Assembly (NCBI GenBank): GCA_965237965.1
Contig: CBDEGT010000003.1
Coordinates: forward strand, 620,001-684,000
Direction: 5' to 3'
DNA from: UBA2988 sp965237965
Lineage (GTDB): Bacteria; Gemmatimonadota; Gemmatimonadetes; Longimicrobiales; Gaopeijiaceae
Length of the DNA stretch: 64,000 nt
The position numbers were made by a program, and so were the translations under genes. The notes beneath the pieces are model-generated. The model was not told the DNA's origin, did no database searches, and saw only the letters and a program-made list of their open reading frames with translations. How positions within the stretch are numbered: the first letter of the stretch is position 1; every line of letters starts with the position of its first letter. This document shows positions 14,466 to 25,307 of the stretch, one piece after another.

Positions 14466-17126
14466 CTACAGCAGCGCGACCGGGTCGCGATCGAGCGCAA
14501 GCCTCACGTCCGCCCCCGGTGGGCTGAATCCCTCGACCAGGACCCGACAGACCCTTGTGAGAGCACGGGCGGATCGAGTGCGCAGCAGGAAGTGCCAGCG
14601 CCACCGTCCGTGCAGCCGCTCGATCGGCGCAGGCGCAGGACCGACCAGCTCGACTGCCTCCTCGGGCTCCGCACCTGGACCGGAACGCCGCGCTCGTGGC
14701 GTCGCGCCCCCCACGGTCAGGCGGCTCGCGAGCCATTCAGCGCAGCGCTGTGCCGTGGTCGCGGCAACATCCCGGTCCGGGCTGCTTACGAGGACGTTCG
14801 TCAACCTCACCCAGGGTGGATACGCGGGCCGTCTCCGCTCCTCCAGCTCGCGCTCCGCGAACCCAGCGTAGTCGTGTGTGAGTGCAGCCTGGATGGCGTA
14901 GTGGTCGGGTAGCGAGGTCTGCACGATCACCTCGCCCGCAAGCACGCTCCTACCAGCCCGCCCCGCCACCTGCGAAAGGAGCTGGAAGGTGCGCTCGCTC
15001 GCACGGAAGTCGGGCAGGTGGATGCCGACGTCCGCGTTTACGACCCCGACAAGAGTGACCCGTGGGAAGTCGAGCCCCTTCGCGATCATCTGCGTACCCA
15101 TCAGAACGTCCACCTCACCGCGTTCGACTCGGCCGAGAATCTCGTGGTGGGCCCAGCGTCCCGATGTCGTGTCCACATCCATGCGTGCCAGACGCGCAGC
15201 AGGGAAGGTCTCGGCAACGACCCGCTCCACCTGCTCGGTGCCGAGGCCCTTGAACGAAAGGTCATATGATCCGCAGCGCGCGCAGCGCTCTGGCGTTGGC
15301 TCCTCGTAGCGGCAGTGATGGCAAAGGAGCCGCCCGCTCAACCGATGGAAAGTGAGCGAGACCGAGCACTGGACGCAGCGCCGTACGTCGCCGCACTCGC
15401 GGCACTGAACGAAGCTCGAGTATCCGCGGCGGTTTAGGAGCAGGATGACCTGCTCACTCCTCCGAAGTCTCTCACGGACCGCATCTACGAGAGAATCCGA
15501 GAGGATCGACTTATCGGACGCTCGAGCGTCCCCTCGCTCGGACGTCGCTGGAGTACGTCCCCTTCCCTCCGGCTCGACTCTTCGGCGCAGTTCCCGCAGA
15601 TCCACCACCCGCACGGCAGGAAGTCGCCCACCCCCTACGCGCTCGGTCAGGGTCGTGAGCGCGAACTTCCCCCGCCCGGCGTTGGACCAACTCTCGAGCG
15701 AGGGCGTAGCGCTCCCGAGCACACATACGGCGCCCGCCATCGCGGAGCGCACCACCGCCAGATCGCGAGCGTGGTAGCGGGGAGCGTCGGACTGCTTGTA
15801 ACTCCCGTCGTGCTCTTCGTCGACCACGATCGCGCCAAGATCGGGCAGGGGCGCGAACAGCGCGGAGCGCGCGCCCACGGCGATTCGTTTGTTTCCTGCT
15901 CTAAGCTGGCGCCACTCGTCATAGCGCTCGCCTTCGGAGAGCGCGGAGTGCAGAACTGCGACCTGGTCGCCGAAGCGTCCGCGAAAGCGCGTCACGGTCT
16001 GGGGGGTGAGAGAGATCTCCGGAACCAGAACGATCGCGGTACGGCCGCGCGCCAGCACGCGCTGCAGCAGCTCGACGTAGACGAGCGTCTTTCCCGATCC
16101 CGTAACGCCGTGCAGCAGAACGGGGCGGGGGGACGGTTCGCCCGACTCCGCGAGGATGGTCTCGAGCGCGCGGGTCTGTGCGGTGGTGGGCCGCTGCTCG
16201 GGGGCCGGAGCAGCGTTGCTGTCGGGCCCCCGGTTCCGGCCTCGATCCCGAAAGGGGTCCCGCAGCACCTCCTCGTCGCCGATGGAAACGATCCCCTTTC
16301 GCTCGAGCTCGGTGATCACGCTGCGGCTGCAACCTGTCTGCTCGAGCAGCGCCGCCAGCTCGGCCGAGCCTCCGGTGGCCTCCAGCCACTCATAGGCGTC
16401 TTTCTGGCGACGTGCCCTCAGGAAGGTCGCGTCGCGTTCGGCCAGGTCGTCGAGCCACCTCACCACCCGCACGACGCGGTGGGTCAGCACCCGTGGAGCC
16501 TCGGGGGGCACAGCCTCGTGACGCAGCAGACCGCGCGCGACCAGGCTCCGCACCTCAGGCCAGATCGAGCCTATGCCGAGGCTGCGGCGCAGCGCACGCA
16601 CGTTGCGTGGGCCGGCGGCCGCATCAAGCGCTTCCACCAACCGACGCTCGCGCGGCCTCAGGTCCGCGTCGGCGAGGCGCGCGCCCCGGTCGGACCCCGT
16701 CACGAGAGAGAGGTAGTCCCTAGACACGTCGGAAAGGACGGCCGGAAGCGCGGCACGGAGGGCCAGTCCGAGCGGGGTCATGTAGTACTCCGCCATCCAT
16801 CGGCACAGCCGCAGGATGTCCGGTGACACCATTGGCTCGGCGTCGAGCACGTCGAGCAGCATCCGGAGCCCTCGCGGCGGTACTCCCCGAGCAGCATCCA
16901 CCACCCAGCCGATGCGCTCCTCGCGCTTGAAAGGCACCAGGACTCTGGTGCCGATCGGCGGGGGCGGCACCCGAGCAGCGTAGGTGAAGGTCCTGTGGAT
17001 GGGGAGCGGGAGCGCAACCTCGACCAGCGCAGTCGCCACGGCTCCGCGTACGGTCACTCGGCCATCACGCGGCTGCCCCGCACGCACCCGGCCTGGGCGG
17101 TCTCGAGGCCACAGGGCCGACCCCAC
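14466..17126 (-). CDS. priA: Primosomal protein N' (replication restart helicase PriA)
   Basis: Encodes up to 886 residues. Walker A is GVTGSGKT at 340-347, the DEEH box is at 436-439, and eight Cys between 575 and 618 (CRECG, CVQC, CHHC, CARC) form the zinc-binding insert. The N-terminal DNA-binding part begins near ALPLPIHRTFTYAARV; the first 25 residues are not conserved-looking, so GTG 17057 is an alternative start. PriA reloads the replisome at stalled forks. It follows the M24 peptidase gene by 21 bp. Confidence 0.95.
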   Translation of the reverse strand: MGSALWPRDRPGRVRAGQPRDGRVTVRGAVATALVEVALPLPIHRTFTYAARVPPPPIGTRVLVPFKREERIGWVVDAARGVPPRGLRMLLDVLDAEPMVSPDILRLCRWMAEYYMTPLGLALRAALPAVLSDVSRDYLSLVTGSDRGARLADADLRPRERRLVEALDAAAGPRNVRALRRSLGIGSIWPEVRSLVARGLLRHEAVPPEAPRVLTHRVVRVVRWLDDLAERDATFLRARRQKDAYEWLEATGGSAELAALLEQTGCSRSVITELERKGIVSIGDEEVLRDPFRDRGRNRGPDSNAAPAPEQRPTTAQTRALETILAESGEPSPRPVLLHGVTGSGKTLVYVELLQRVLARGRTAIVLVPEISLTPQTVTRFRGRFGDQVAVLHSALSEGERYDEWRQLRAGNKRIAVGARSALFAPLPDLGAIVVDEEHDGSYKQSDAPRYHARDLAVVRSAMAGAVCVLGSATPSLESWSNAGRGKFALTTLTERVGGGRLPAVRVVDLRELRRRVEPEGRGRTPATSERGDARASDKSILSDSLVDAVRERLRRSEQVILLLNRRGYSSFVQCRECGDVRRCVQCSVSLTFHRLSGRLLCHHCRYEEPTPERCARCGSYDLSFKGLGTEQVERVVAETFPAARLARMDVDTTSGRWAHHEILGRVERGEVDVLMGTQMIAKGLDFPRVTLVGVVNADVGIHLPDFRASERTFQLLSQVAGRAGRSVLAGEVIVQTSLPDHYAIQAALTHDYAGFAERELEERRRPAYPPWVRLTNVLVSSPDRDVAATTAQRCAEWLASRLTVGGATPRARRSGPGAEPEEAVELVGPAPAPIERLHGRWRWHFLLRTRSARALTRVCRVLVEGFSPPGADVRLALDRDPVALL

Positions 17127-17147
17127 ACCGAGCGGATAGGCGACGGC

Positions 17148-18368
17148 TCACCCGATCGGAATCAGCAGCACCTCGTGCTGCGGTGAACGCGGCGTGACTT
17201 CCGGTCCCTCCGCGCCCCAGTGCACGTTGATCTCGCTCCGGATCCCGAAGCGACCCGGTAGATAGACTCCGGGCTCGATCGAGAAGCCCACGCCAGCCAA
17301 CAGAATGCGGTCGTCCCTGCTCTCCAGGTTGTCCAAGTTGGGCCCGCTACCGTGGAGCCGAGTGTCGATCGAGTGGCCCGTGCGATGGAGGAAGTGGTCA
17401 GCGTAACCGCGCTCGCGGATGACCCCTCGCGCGACGTCGTTGACGTCGAGTCCGCGAACCCTTCCGCCCTCGTAATGACGGCGGCGAAGGAAGTCGACCG
17501 AGGCGTCGCGCGCATCACGGACCGCATCCCAGACCTCCGCGATCTCCGTGGGGAGTGAGTTGCCCAAGAACCCCATCCAGGTCTGGTCCGCGTGCACCGC
17601 GGCAGTTGACGTGCGACCCCACAGGTCGACCAACAGCACCTGTCCGGCCTCGATGGGCGCTCCCTCACCGGCGGGCGCATAGTGCGGGTCGGCAGAGCCC
17701 GGACCCACCGCCACGTGCGTGTCCGCCTCGACAGCGACCCCACCTGCGCGTAGTCGGGCCAGAACCCAGCGCGACAGCTCGCCCTCTGTCATGGGCTCGC
17801 CGCGCGCGACGGTAGTGCCCGCCTCCCCGAGCGCCGCCCGACCGACCTCGGCCACCACTTCGGCCGTCCGTCGGTGGTCCTCGAGCTGCCCGGGAGACCA
17901 GACCGAATGGAAGATGGTGATCAGATCCGCCGAGCTCACCGGTTCGACGCCGAGTGTGCGGACCAGTTCGATCGCGCCGGCGGGTACGGTGTCCACGGTT
18001 GGTACGGCGGATCCTGGGGAGAGCTCGAGTGCGAGACGTTCGCGCCCGCCCACCATCCGGGCGAGCTGCTCCTCCATCTCGCGCCAACCTGCGTAGCGTA
18101 GCGTCGCGAACGGCCAGTGGCGCCACGCTGACCCCTCGATCTGGTGCACCAGAGCGCACGGCGTGCCTTCGCGGGGAAAGAGCACCCAGGCGCGTCGCGT
18201 CGTGTGCTCGACACCCAAGAGCGCAGCCGAGATCCAATTCTGGCTCCGAAACTCGTACAACAGCCAGCCATCCAGATCTCGCTCCGCGAGAGCGGACCGG
18301 ACGCGCGCTACCTGCTCCTGGGTGAGGAGGCCGGTGGCGTGCTCGATCGAGCCGTTGACCTGGGACAT
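17148..18368 (-). CDS. M24-family metallopeptidase (Xaa-Pro aminopeptidase-like)
   Basis: Encodes 406 residues. A creatinase-like N-terminal domain (about 1-165) precedes a pita-bread catalytic domain with the five metal ligands recognisable: Asp in LLVDLWG, Asp in VHADQTWMG, His in HRTGHSID, Glu in SIEPGVY and Glu in RSEIN. It has no signal peptide, so it should act in the cytoplasm on X-Pro peptides. ATG 18368 lies 4 bp after the stop of the CcmH-like gene, implying coupled translation in the operon MBL, HDAC, CcmH-like, M24, PriA. Confidence 0.9.
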   Translation of the reverse strand: MSQVNGSIEHATGLLTQEQVARVRSALAERDLDGWLLYEFRSQNWISAALLGVEHTTRRAWVLFPREGTPCALVHQIEGSAWRHWPFATLRYAGWREMEEQLARMVGGRERLALELSPGSAVPTVDTVPAGAIELVRTLGVEPVSSADLITIFHSVWSPGQLEDHRRTAEVVAEVGRAALGEAGTTVARGEPMTEGELSRWVLARLRAGGVAVEADTHVAVGPGSADPHYAPAGEGAPIEAGQVLLVDLWGRTSTAAVHADQTWMGFLGNSLPTEIAEVWDAVRDARDASVDFLRRRHYEGGRVRGLDVNDVARGVIRERGYADHFLHRTGHSIDTRLHGSGPNLDNLESRDDRILLAGVGFSIEPGVYLPGRFGIRSEINVHWGAEGPEVTPRSPQHEVLLIPIG

Positions 18369-18372
18369 CAGG

Positions 18373-18912
18373 TTAGAAGGGTATCTCTTCCTCGGCCTCG
18401 AGCTCGCGGAGCGCTTCGTCCAGGCGGCGCCGCTCCTCATCGGACACCTCCTCGGGGAGCCCTCCCTGGGGCGGCCGACGGCTCCTGCGCAACACGACGA
18501 CGACGGTCGCGATCCCGAGCACGACGGCGAGGGGGGGGACGATCCAGGCGATCAGGCTTCTCCCACGCGCTTCGGGAAGGGCGCGAAGAGTGTCCCCGTA
18601 GCGGGATAGCGTCCACTCGACGAGCGAATCGACCGGCATGCCCTCGCGCGCGAGCAGGTCCAGCGTGTCGCGGAGTGCGGCCGCGTCGGGAGAAGGGCAG
18701 ACCTCCAGCATGAAGCCCGGACAGAACGGTGACTTGAGGCGGTCGATGGCCCCCAGCGCATCTGGGTGGGGCTGGTGAGGTCCCTCGCCCTGGGGCGGCC
18801 GCTCGTGCTGTGCCTGGGCGGCCAGGGGCGCGGCCGCCGCCAGACTGATCGGCCCCACGGCTGCGAGCAGGACGGTCAACGCGCAAAGCGTAGCTGAGCG
18901 TCGCGATGTCAT
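18373..18912 (-). CDS. CcmH-like cytochrome c biogenesis protein with altered motif
   Basis: Encodes 179 residues. A signal peptide (likely cut AQA|QHER) precedes a CcmH-type helical bundle (about 55-115) and one membrane helix (about 120-140, LIAWIVPPLAVVLGIATVVV), with an acidic cytoplasmic tail. CcmH proteins carry LRCxxC, which reduces apocytochrome thiols; here the stretch reads LKSPFC followed nine residues later by a second Cys (EVC), so the first Cys of the pair is Ser. Start and stop overlap or nearly touch both neighbours. No other ccm gene lies nearby. Confidence 0.7.
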   Translation of the reverse strand: MTSRRSATLCALTVLLAAVGPISLAAAAPLAAQAQHERPPQGEGPHQPHPDALGAIDRLKSPFCPGFMLEVCPSPDAAALRDTLDLLAREGMPVDSLVEWTLSRYGDTLRALPEARGRSLIAWIVPPLAVVLGIATVVVVLRRSRRPPQGGLPEEVSDEERRRLDEALRELEAEEEIPF

Positions 18913-19910
18913 GATGTAGTTTCGCCCAAGGGATCGAGCCCGGCCAGGGCACGCACCACCGACACCGCCGCGCGCGCGGTCCGTTGTGGGTGATAGCCCC
19001 CCTCGAGCACGGCGACGATCCGCCCGCCGCACGCTTCGCCGGCCCGCTCGGCGAGCGAGCGCGCCATCGCGTGAAGGTCGTCGGGCTCCAGGAGGAGATC
19101 CCCCAGCGGATCGCCGGCGAGGCAGTCGAAGCCGGCCGAGACCAACACGAAGTCCGGACGGAACTCGAACACCTGGTCGAGGGCCCTCTCGTAGAGGTCG
19201 TGGTAGTCCGCCCGCGACGTACGCGGAGGGACCGGCACGTTCAGGGTCGTACCCGACCCCCGCCCGGCGCCGCGCTCGTCTGCTCGCCCCGTTCCCGGCC
19301 AGTGCGGGAATTGGTGGAGCGAGAGGAAGAAGACCGATGGGTCCTCGAAGAAAGCGTCCTGGGTTCCGTTCCCGTGGTGTACGTCCCAGTCCACGACCGC
19401 GACCCGATCGGCCCGTTTGCGCTCTTGGAGCCAGCGCGCGGTGACCGCAACCGTGTTGAAGAGGCAGAAGCCCATCGCCCGGTCCGGGGTGGCGTGATGT
19501 CCCGGTGGCCGCGTGGCCACGAAGGCGTTCGCCCAGCGGCCTTCTTCGACGCCCAGGGACGCGGTAATCGCGCCACCCACGCTGCCCAGCGCCGCCTGCC
19601 AAGAAGCCGACGAGACGCGCGTGTCCGGGTCTAGCTCCACGAGGCTGCTCGTCCGACGCGCATGTGCTACCGCCGCGCGCACGATCTCCACGTGCTCGCG
19701 TGTGTGTACGCGGAGCAGCTCTTCCTCGTCGATCTCCTCTGCCTCCACCGCCTCGACCCGCCCGTGCAAGGCTGGCAGGTCGCTGCCCAGCGCCGACGCG
19801 AGCGCTCGAAGTCGTCCCTGATGCTCCAGATGTCCCCAGCCGGTGTCGTGCAGCGACGACGCAGGGTGCATCAGGAACGCGGTCGGGGTAGCCGGCCCCG
19901 CCGGGGTCAC
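18909..19910 (-). CDS. Histone deacetylase-family protein (class II-like amidohydrolase)
   Basis: Encodes 333 residues. The active site is complete: RPPGHHA with H138/H139, the zinc ligands D176 and H178 in VVDWDVHHGNG, D262 in SAGFDC, and the closing LEGGY at 302-306. Bacterial members remove acetyl groups from small molecules such as acetoin-related compounds, polyamines or acetylated lysine; the substrate here is unknown. It overlaps both neighbours by 4 bp (ATGA), so it belongs to the same transcript as the MBL and CcmH-like genes. Confidence 0.92.
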   Translation of the reverse strand: MTPAGPATPTAFLMHPASSLHDTGWGHLEHQGRLRALASALGSDLPALHGRVEAVEAEEIDEEELLRVHTREHVEIVRAAVAHARRTSSLVELDPDTRVSSASWQAALGSVGGAITASLGVEEGRWANAFVATRPPGHHATPDRAMGFCLFNTVAVTARWLQERKRADRVAVVDWDVHHGNGTQDAFFEDPSVFFLSLHQFPHWPGTGRADERGAGRGSGTTLNVPVPPRTSRADYHDLYERALDQVFEFRPDFVLVSAGFDCLAGDPLGDLLLEPDDLHAMARSLAERAGEACGGRIVAVLEGGYHPQRTARAAVSVVRALAGLDPLGETTS

Positions 19911-21376
19911 TGCATCCGCGCCGCGGCCTCCATCGCGCGGACCGTCCGCTCGAGCTCCACTAACGGCACGACCCGGCCGTGGACGGGCGCGATCCGGTCC
20001 ACCCTGAGCCCCAACGCGCGAACCTGCTGCAACAGGTTCGCCGCGAACGGCGACGCGCGCGCGCCCGGCGTGAACGCGTCGGCTTCGACCAGAATCCTCT
20101 CAAGGGGCAAATAGACCATCAGCATGCCATCGGCGTGGGTGTCATCCCTTAGACGGTGGATGAAGATCGTCCGGTCCCCTTCGGTCAGCTCCAACGGACC
20201 GTCGCCGGCCACGGTCTCGATCTGGAGGGGCTGGGGGTTCTCGGCGAGATGATCTCTCATCACCGTGTGGGGTCGCGCGACCAACCTCTCGAAGTAAGCG
20301 CGATGACTCTCGTGCGTGATCAGCGTAAGTCCCTCGGCGACCGCCGCCCTCACACCGCCGGAATGATCCGTGTGGAAGTGTGTGTTTATGACATAGCGGA
20401 GTGGTTTGTCAGGAACGATCTCTCGTGCTTTCGCGATCACAGCAAGCGCGCGCGCATCGTTCTGAGCGGCCTCGATGATCGCCGTGTAGGTCGGAAACTC
20501 GATCAACAGACTGTTGTAGCCCGGGCCGAGGTACCAGACGCCGGCCGCCAACCGCTCCGAGGTGATCTCGAGCGGTGGAGGCACGGGGTCGGTCTCCGCC
20601 GCGACCTCGGCAGGCGCCGCCAGGTCCTGCGTGGGCGCGTTCACCTCGTTGCTGACCGAGAAGTCCCCATTCCTGTAGGGGCCCAGGGTCTGCGAGATGG
20701 TACGCGGCAACACGAGCTCGCCGGACCGCTCCCAATCGCTGAAGGACGTGGCGATCACGACGTCCCCGTAGTTCGAGTTGTAACCGGTGGACTCGATGCG
20801 TGTCGGCAATCCGCTCTCGCCGTCGACGTGGAGCGTGAGTCGGGGACCCCCCGCCGGAGTGATGTCGACCGCGTAACCGCCCTCTTCCTCCCGCAGCTCG
20901 CCGAGCGTCGCGGCGCCCTCCTGCAGCGCAGCCTTCAGGAGCGGCAACGGATGGTGGTAGAAGTCCGCTTGGCGATCGATCGCCGTCTGCGCGGCCAGGC
21001 GCCTCGTGCTCCCGTCGGGACGGACGTCGTATGCAACCTCCCCGTCCACGGCCTGGCTCAACGGTTGACGATCCACCGGGTTCCCGGTGAGAAAGTGACC
21101 GGTACGCACCTGGTCGACCCGCCAGCGGTGGTTCTGGAGGTCTACCTCTTTGCGGTACTCGTGGAGCTCGTATTCCGGAAGGTCGGCCACGGGCGAAGGG
21201 GCCTGGCCCAGCCGGTAGGTTGTTCCGGTGCCCTCCAACACGAGGGTGTTCGCGGCCGCGATGGCCTCAGCGCCCCCCAGGGCGTCCGCGGCGTCTCCGA
21301 TCACGCCCTCTGACGTCGGGGCGCAGCCCTGGAGTAGGACGGCCGAGATCACGGCGAGGCTCCGGCGGTGATTCAT
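19907..21376 (-). CDS. Exported metallo-beta-lactamase-fold hydrolase, lipoprotein
   Basis: Encodes 489 residues. The lipobox LLQGC predicts a lipidated Cys at 18. Residues 25-260 form an outer-membrane-lipoprotein-like beta domain; the MBL domain follows (about 265-489) with the signature HFHTDH at 333-338. The family includes hydrolases acting on many substrates, and the long N-terminal domain sets this one apart from lactamases. It is first in an operon with HDAC, CcmH-like, M24 and priA. ATG 21376 is preferred over the ATG two codons upstream because it starts the basic n-region of the signal peptide. Confidence 0.85.
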   Translation of the reverse strand: MNHRRSLAVISAVLLQGCAPTSEGVIGDAADALGGAEAIAAANTLVLEGTGTTYRLGQAPSPVADLPEYELHEYRKEVDLQNHRWRVDQVRTGHFLTGNPVDRQPLSQAVDGEVAYDVRPDGSTRRLAAQTAIDRQADFYHHPLPLLKAALQEGAATLGELREEEGGYAVDITPAGGPRLTLHVDGESGLPTRIESTGYNSNYGDVVIATSFSDWERSGELVLPRTISQTLGPYRNGDFSVSNEVNAPTQDLAAPAEVAAETDPVPPPLEITSERLAAGVWYLGPGYNSLLIEFPTYTAIIEAAQNDARALAVIAKAREIVPDKPLRYVINTHFHTDHSGGVRAAVAEGLTLITHESHRAYFERLVARPHTVMRDHLAENPQPLQIETVAGDGPLELTEGDRTIFIHRLRDDTHADGMLMVYLPLERILVEADAFTPGARASPFAANLLQQVRALGLRVDRIAPVHGRVVPLVELERTVRAMEAAARMQ

Positions 21377-21436
21377 GGCCAAGCTCCTCTGTGGTGGAAC
21401 CGGGAGTAGCGGATCTTCCAGCGAAAGCTGACGCTA

Positions 21437-21456
21437 CCGGCCACCAGAGGGGCCGG
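21437..21456 (-). terminator. Weak stem-loop after carB
   Basis: CCGGCC (21437-21442) pairs with GGCCGG (21451-21456) around an 8-base loop, 25 bp beyond the carB stop. There is no T-run, so it is a weak candidate for transcript end or mRNA stability. Confidence 0.25.
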
Positions 21457-21480
21457 CAAGGAGCCGCAGGAAGGGGCTGC

Positions 21481-24732
<3,252 letters not shown>

Positions 24733-24905
24733 GCGCGGACGGCCCGAGGAGGCTCAAGGGTGCTCCCTGCAGGGGTGGAAGGACGGCGAAAAGTGTTCAA
24801 TACGGGCACACGCAGCAAGCGCTCGGAAGCGTCGTCGCCCGCCACCGCGTGCGCCCGGCACGCGCCGGAGCGTGCACGCCGCTGGGTGAGCCGGGTTCGC
24901 TTGGG

Positions 24906-25307
24906 CTAGCGTGCGATACGTATCGAGAAGCCCGCGAGCGATTCGATCGGAAGGTTGGCCACGTCGACCGCAGACACCACTGCAGCCCTCGGAGCGAGTC
25001 CCCCGACGTCTTCCACGAGCACCCGAAAGCGCAAGGCTCCCGAAGGGCTCACCACGATCACGCGGTGACTGCTCGTGAGGGGATCCGCCGTGGTCGGAAG
25101 GGTTCGGACGCCGCCCACCCCCTCGAACCCGGTGACCCCGGTTCCGGTGAGCTCGACAACCACCGCCCCGGTCGCAACAGGAGCCTGTACCCTCGCGGTG
25201 AGAGCGCCCGGTCCGCTCGGCTCGCAGGCGCCCAGCAACACGAGCCCGAGCGCGAGCAGGCACGCGCGGCTGCGGTTCGGGGAGAAGGGCAATGCGGCGC
25301 GTATCAC
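24906..25307 (-). CDS. Small lipoprotein with beta-sandwich-like domain
   Basis: Encodes 133 residues. The lipobox LLGAC predicts lipidation near residue 28. The rest is beta-rich (VVVELTGTG, HRVIVVSPSGALRFRVLVED) and ends in a strand (FSIRIAR), resembling a cohesin- or Ig-like sandwich; the family is not certain. It overlaps the M6 protease gene by 4 bp, so the two are made together and may act at the same cell-surface site. Confidence 0.65.
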   Translation of the reverse strand: MIRAALPFSPNRSRACLLALGLVLLGACEPSGPGALTARVQAPVATGAVVVELTGTGVTGFEGVGGVRTLPTTADPLTSSHRVIVVSPSGALRFRVLVEDVGGLAPRAAVVSAVDVANLPIESLAGFSIRIAR

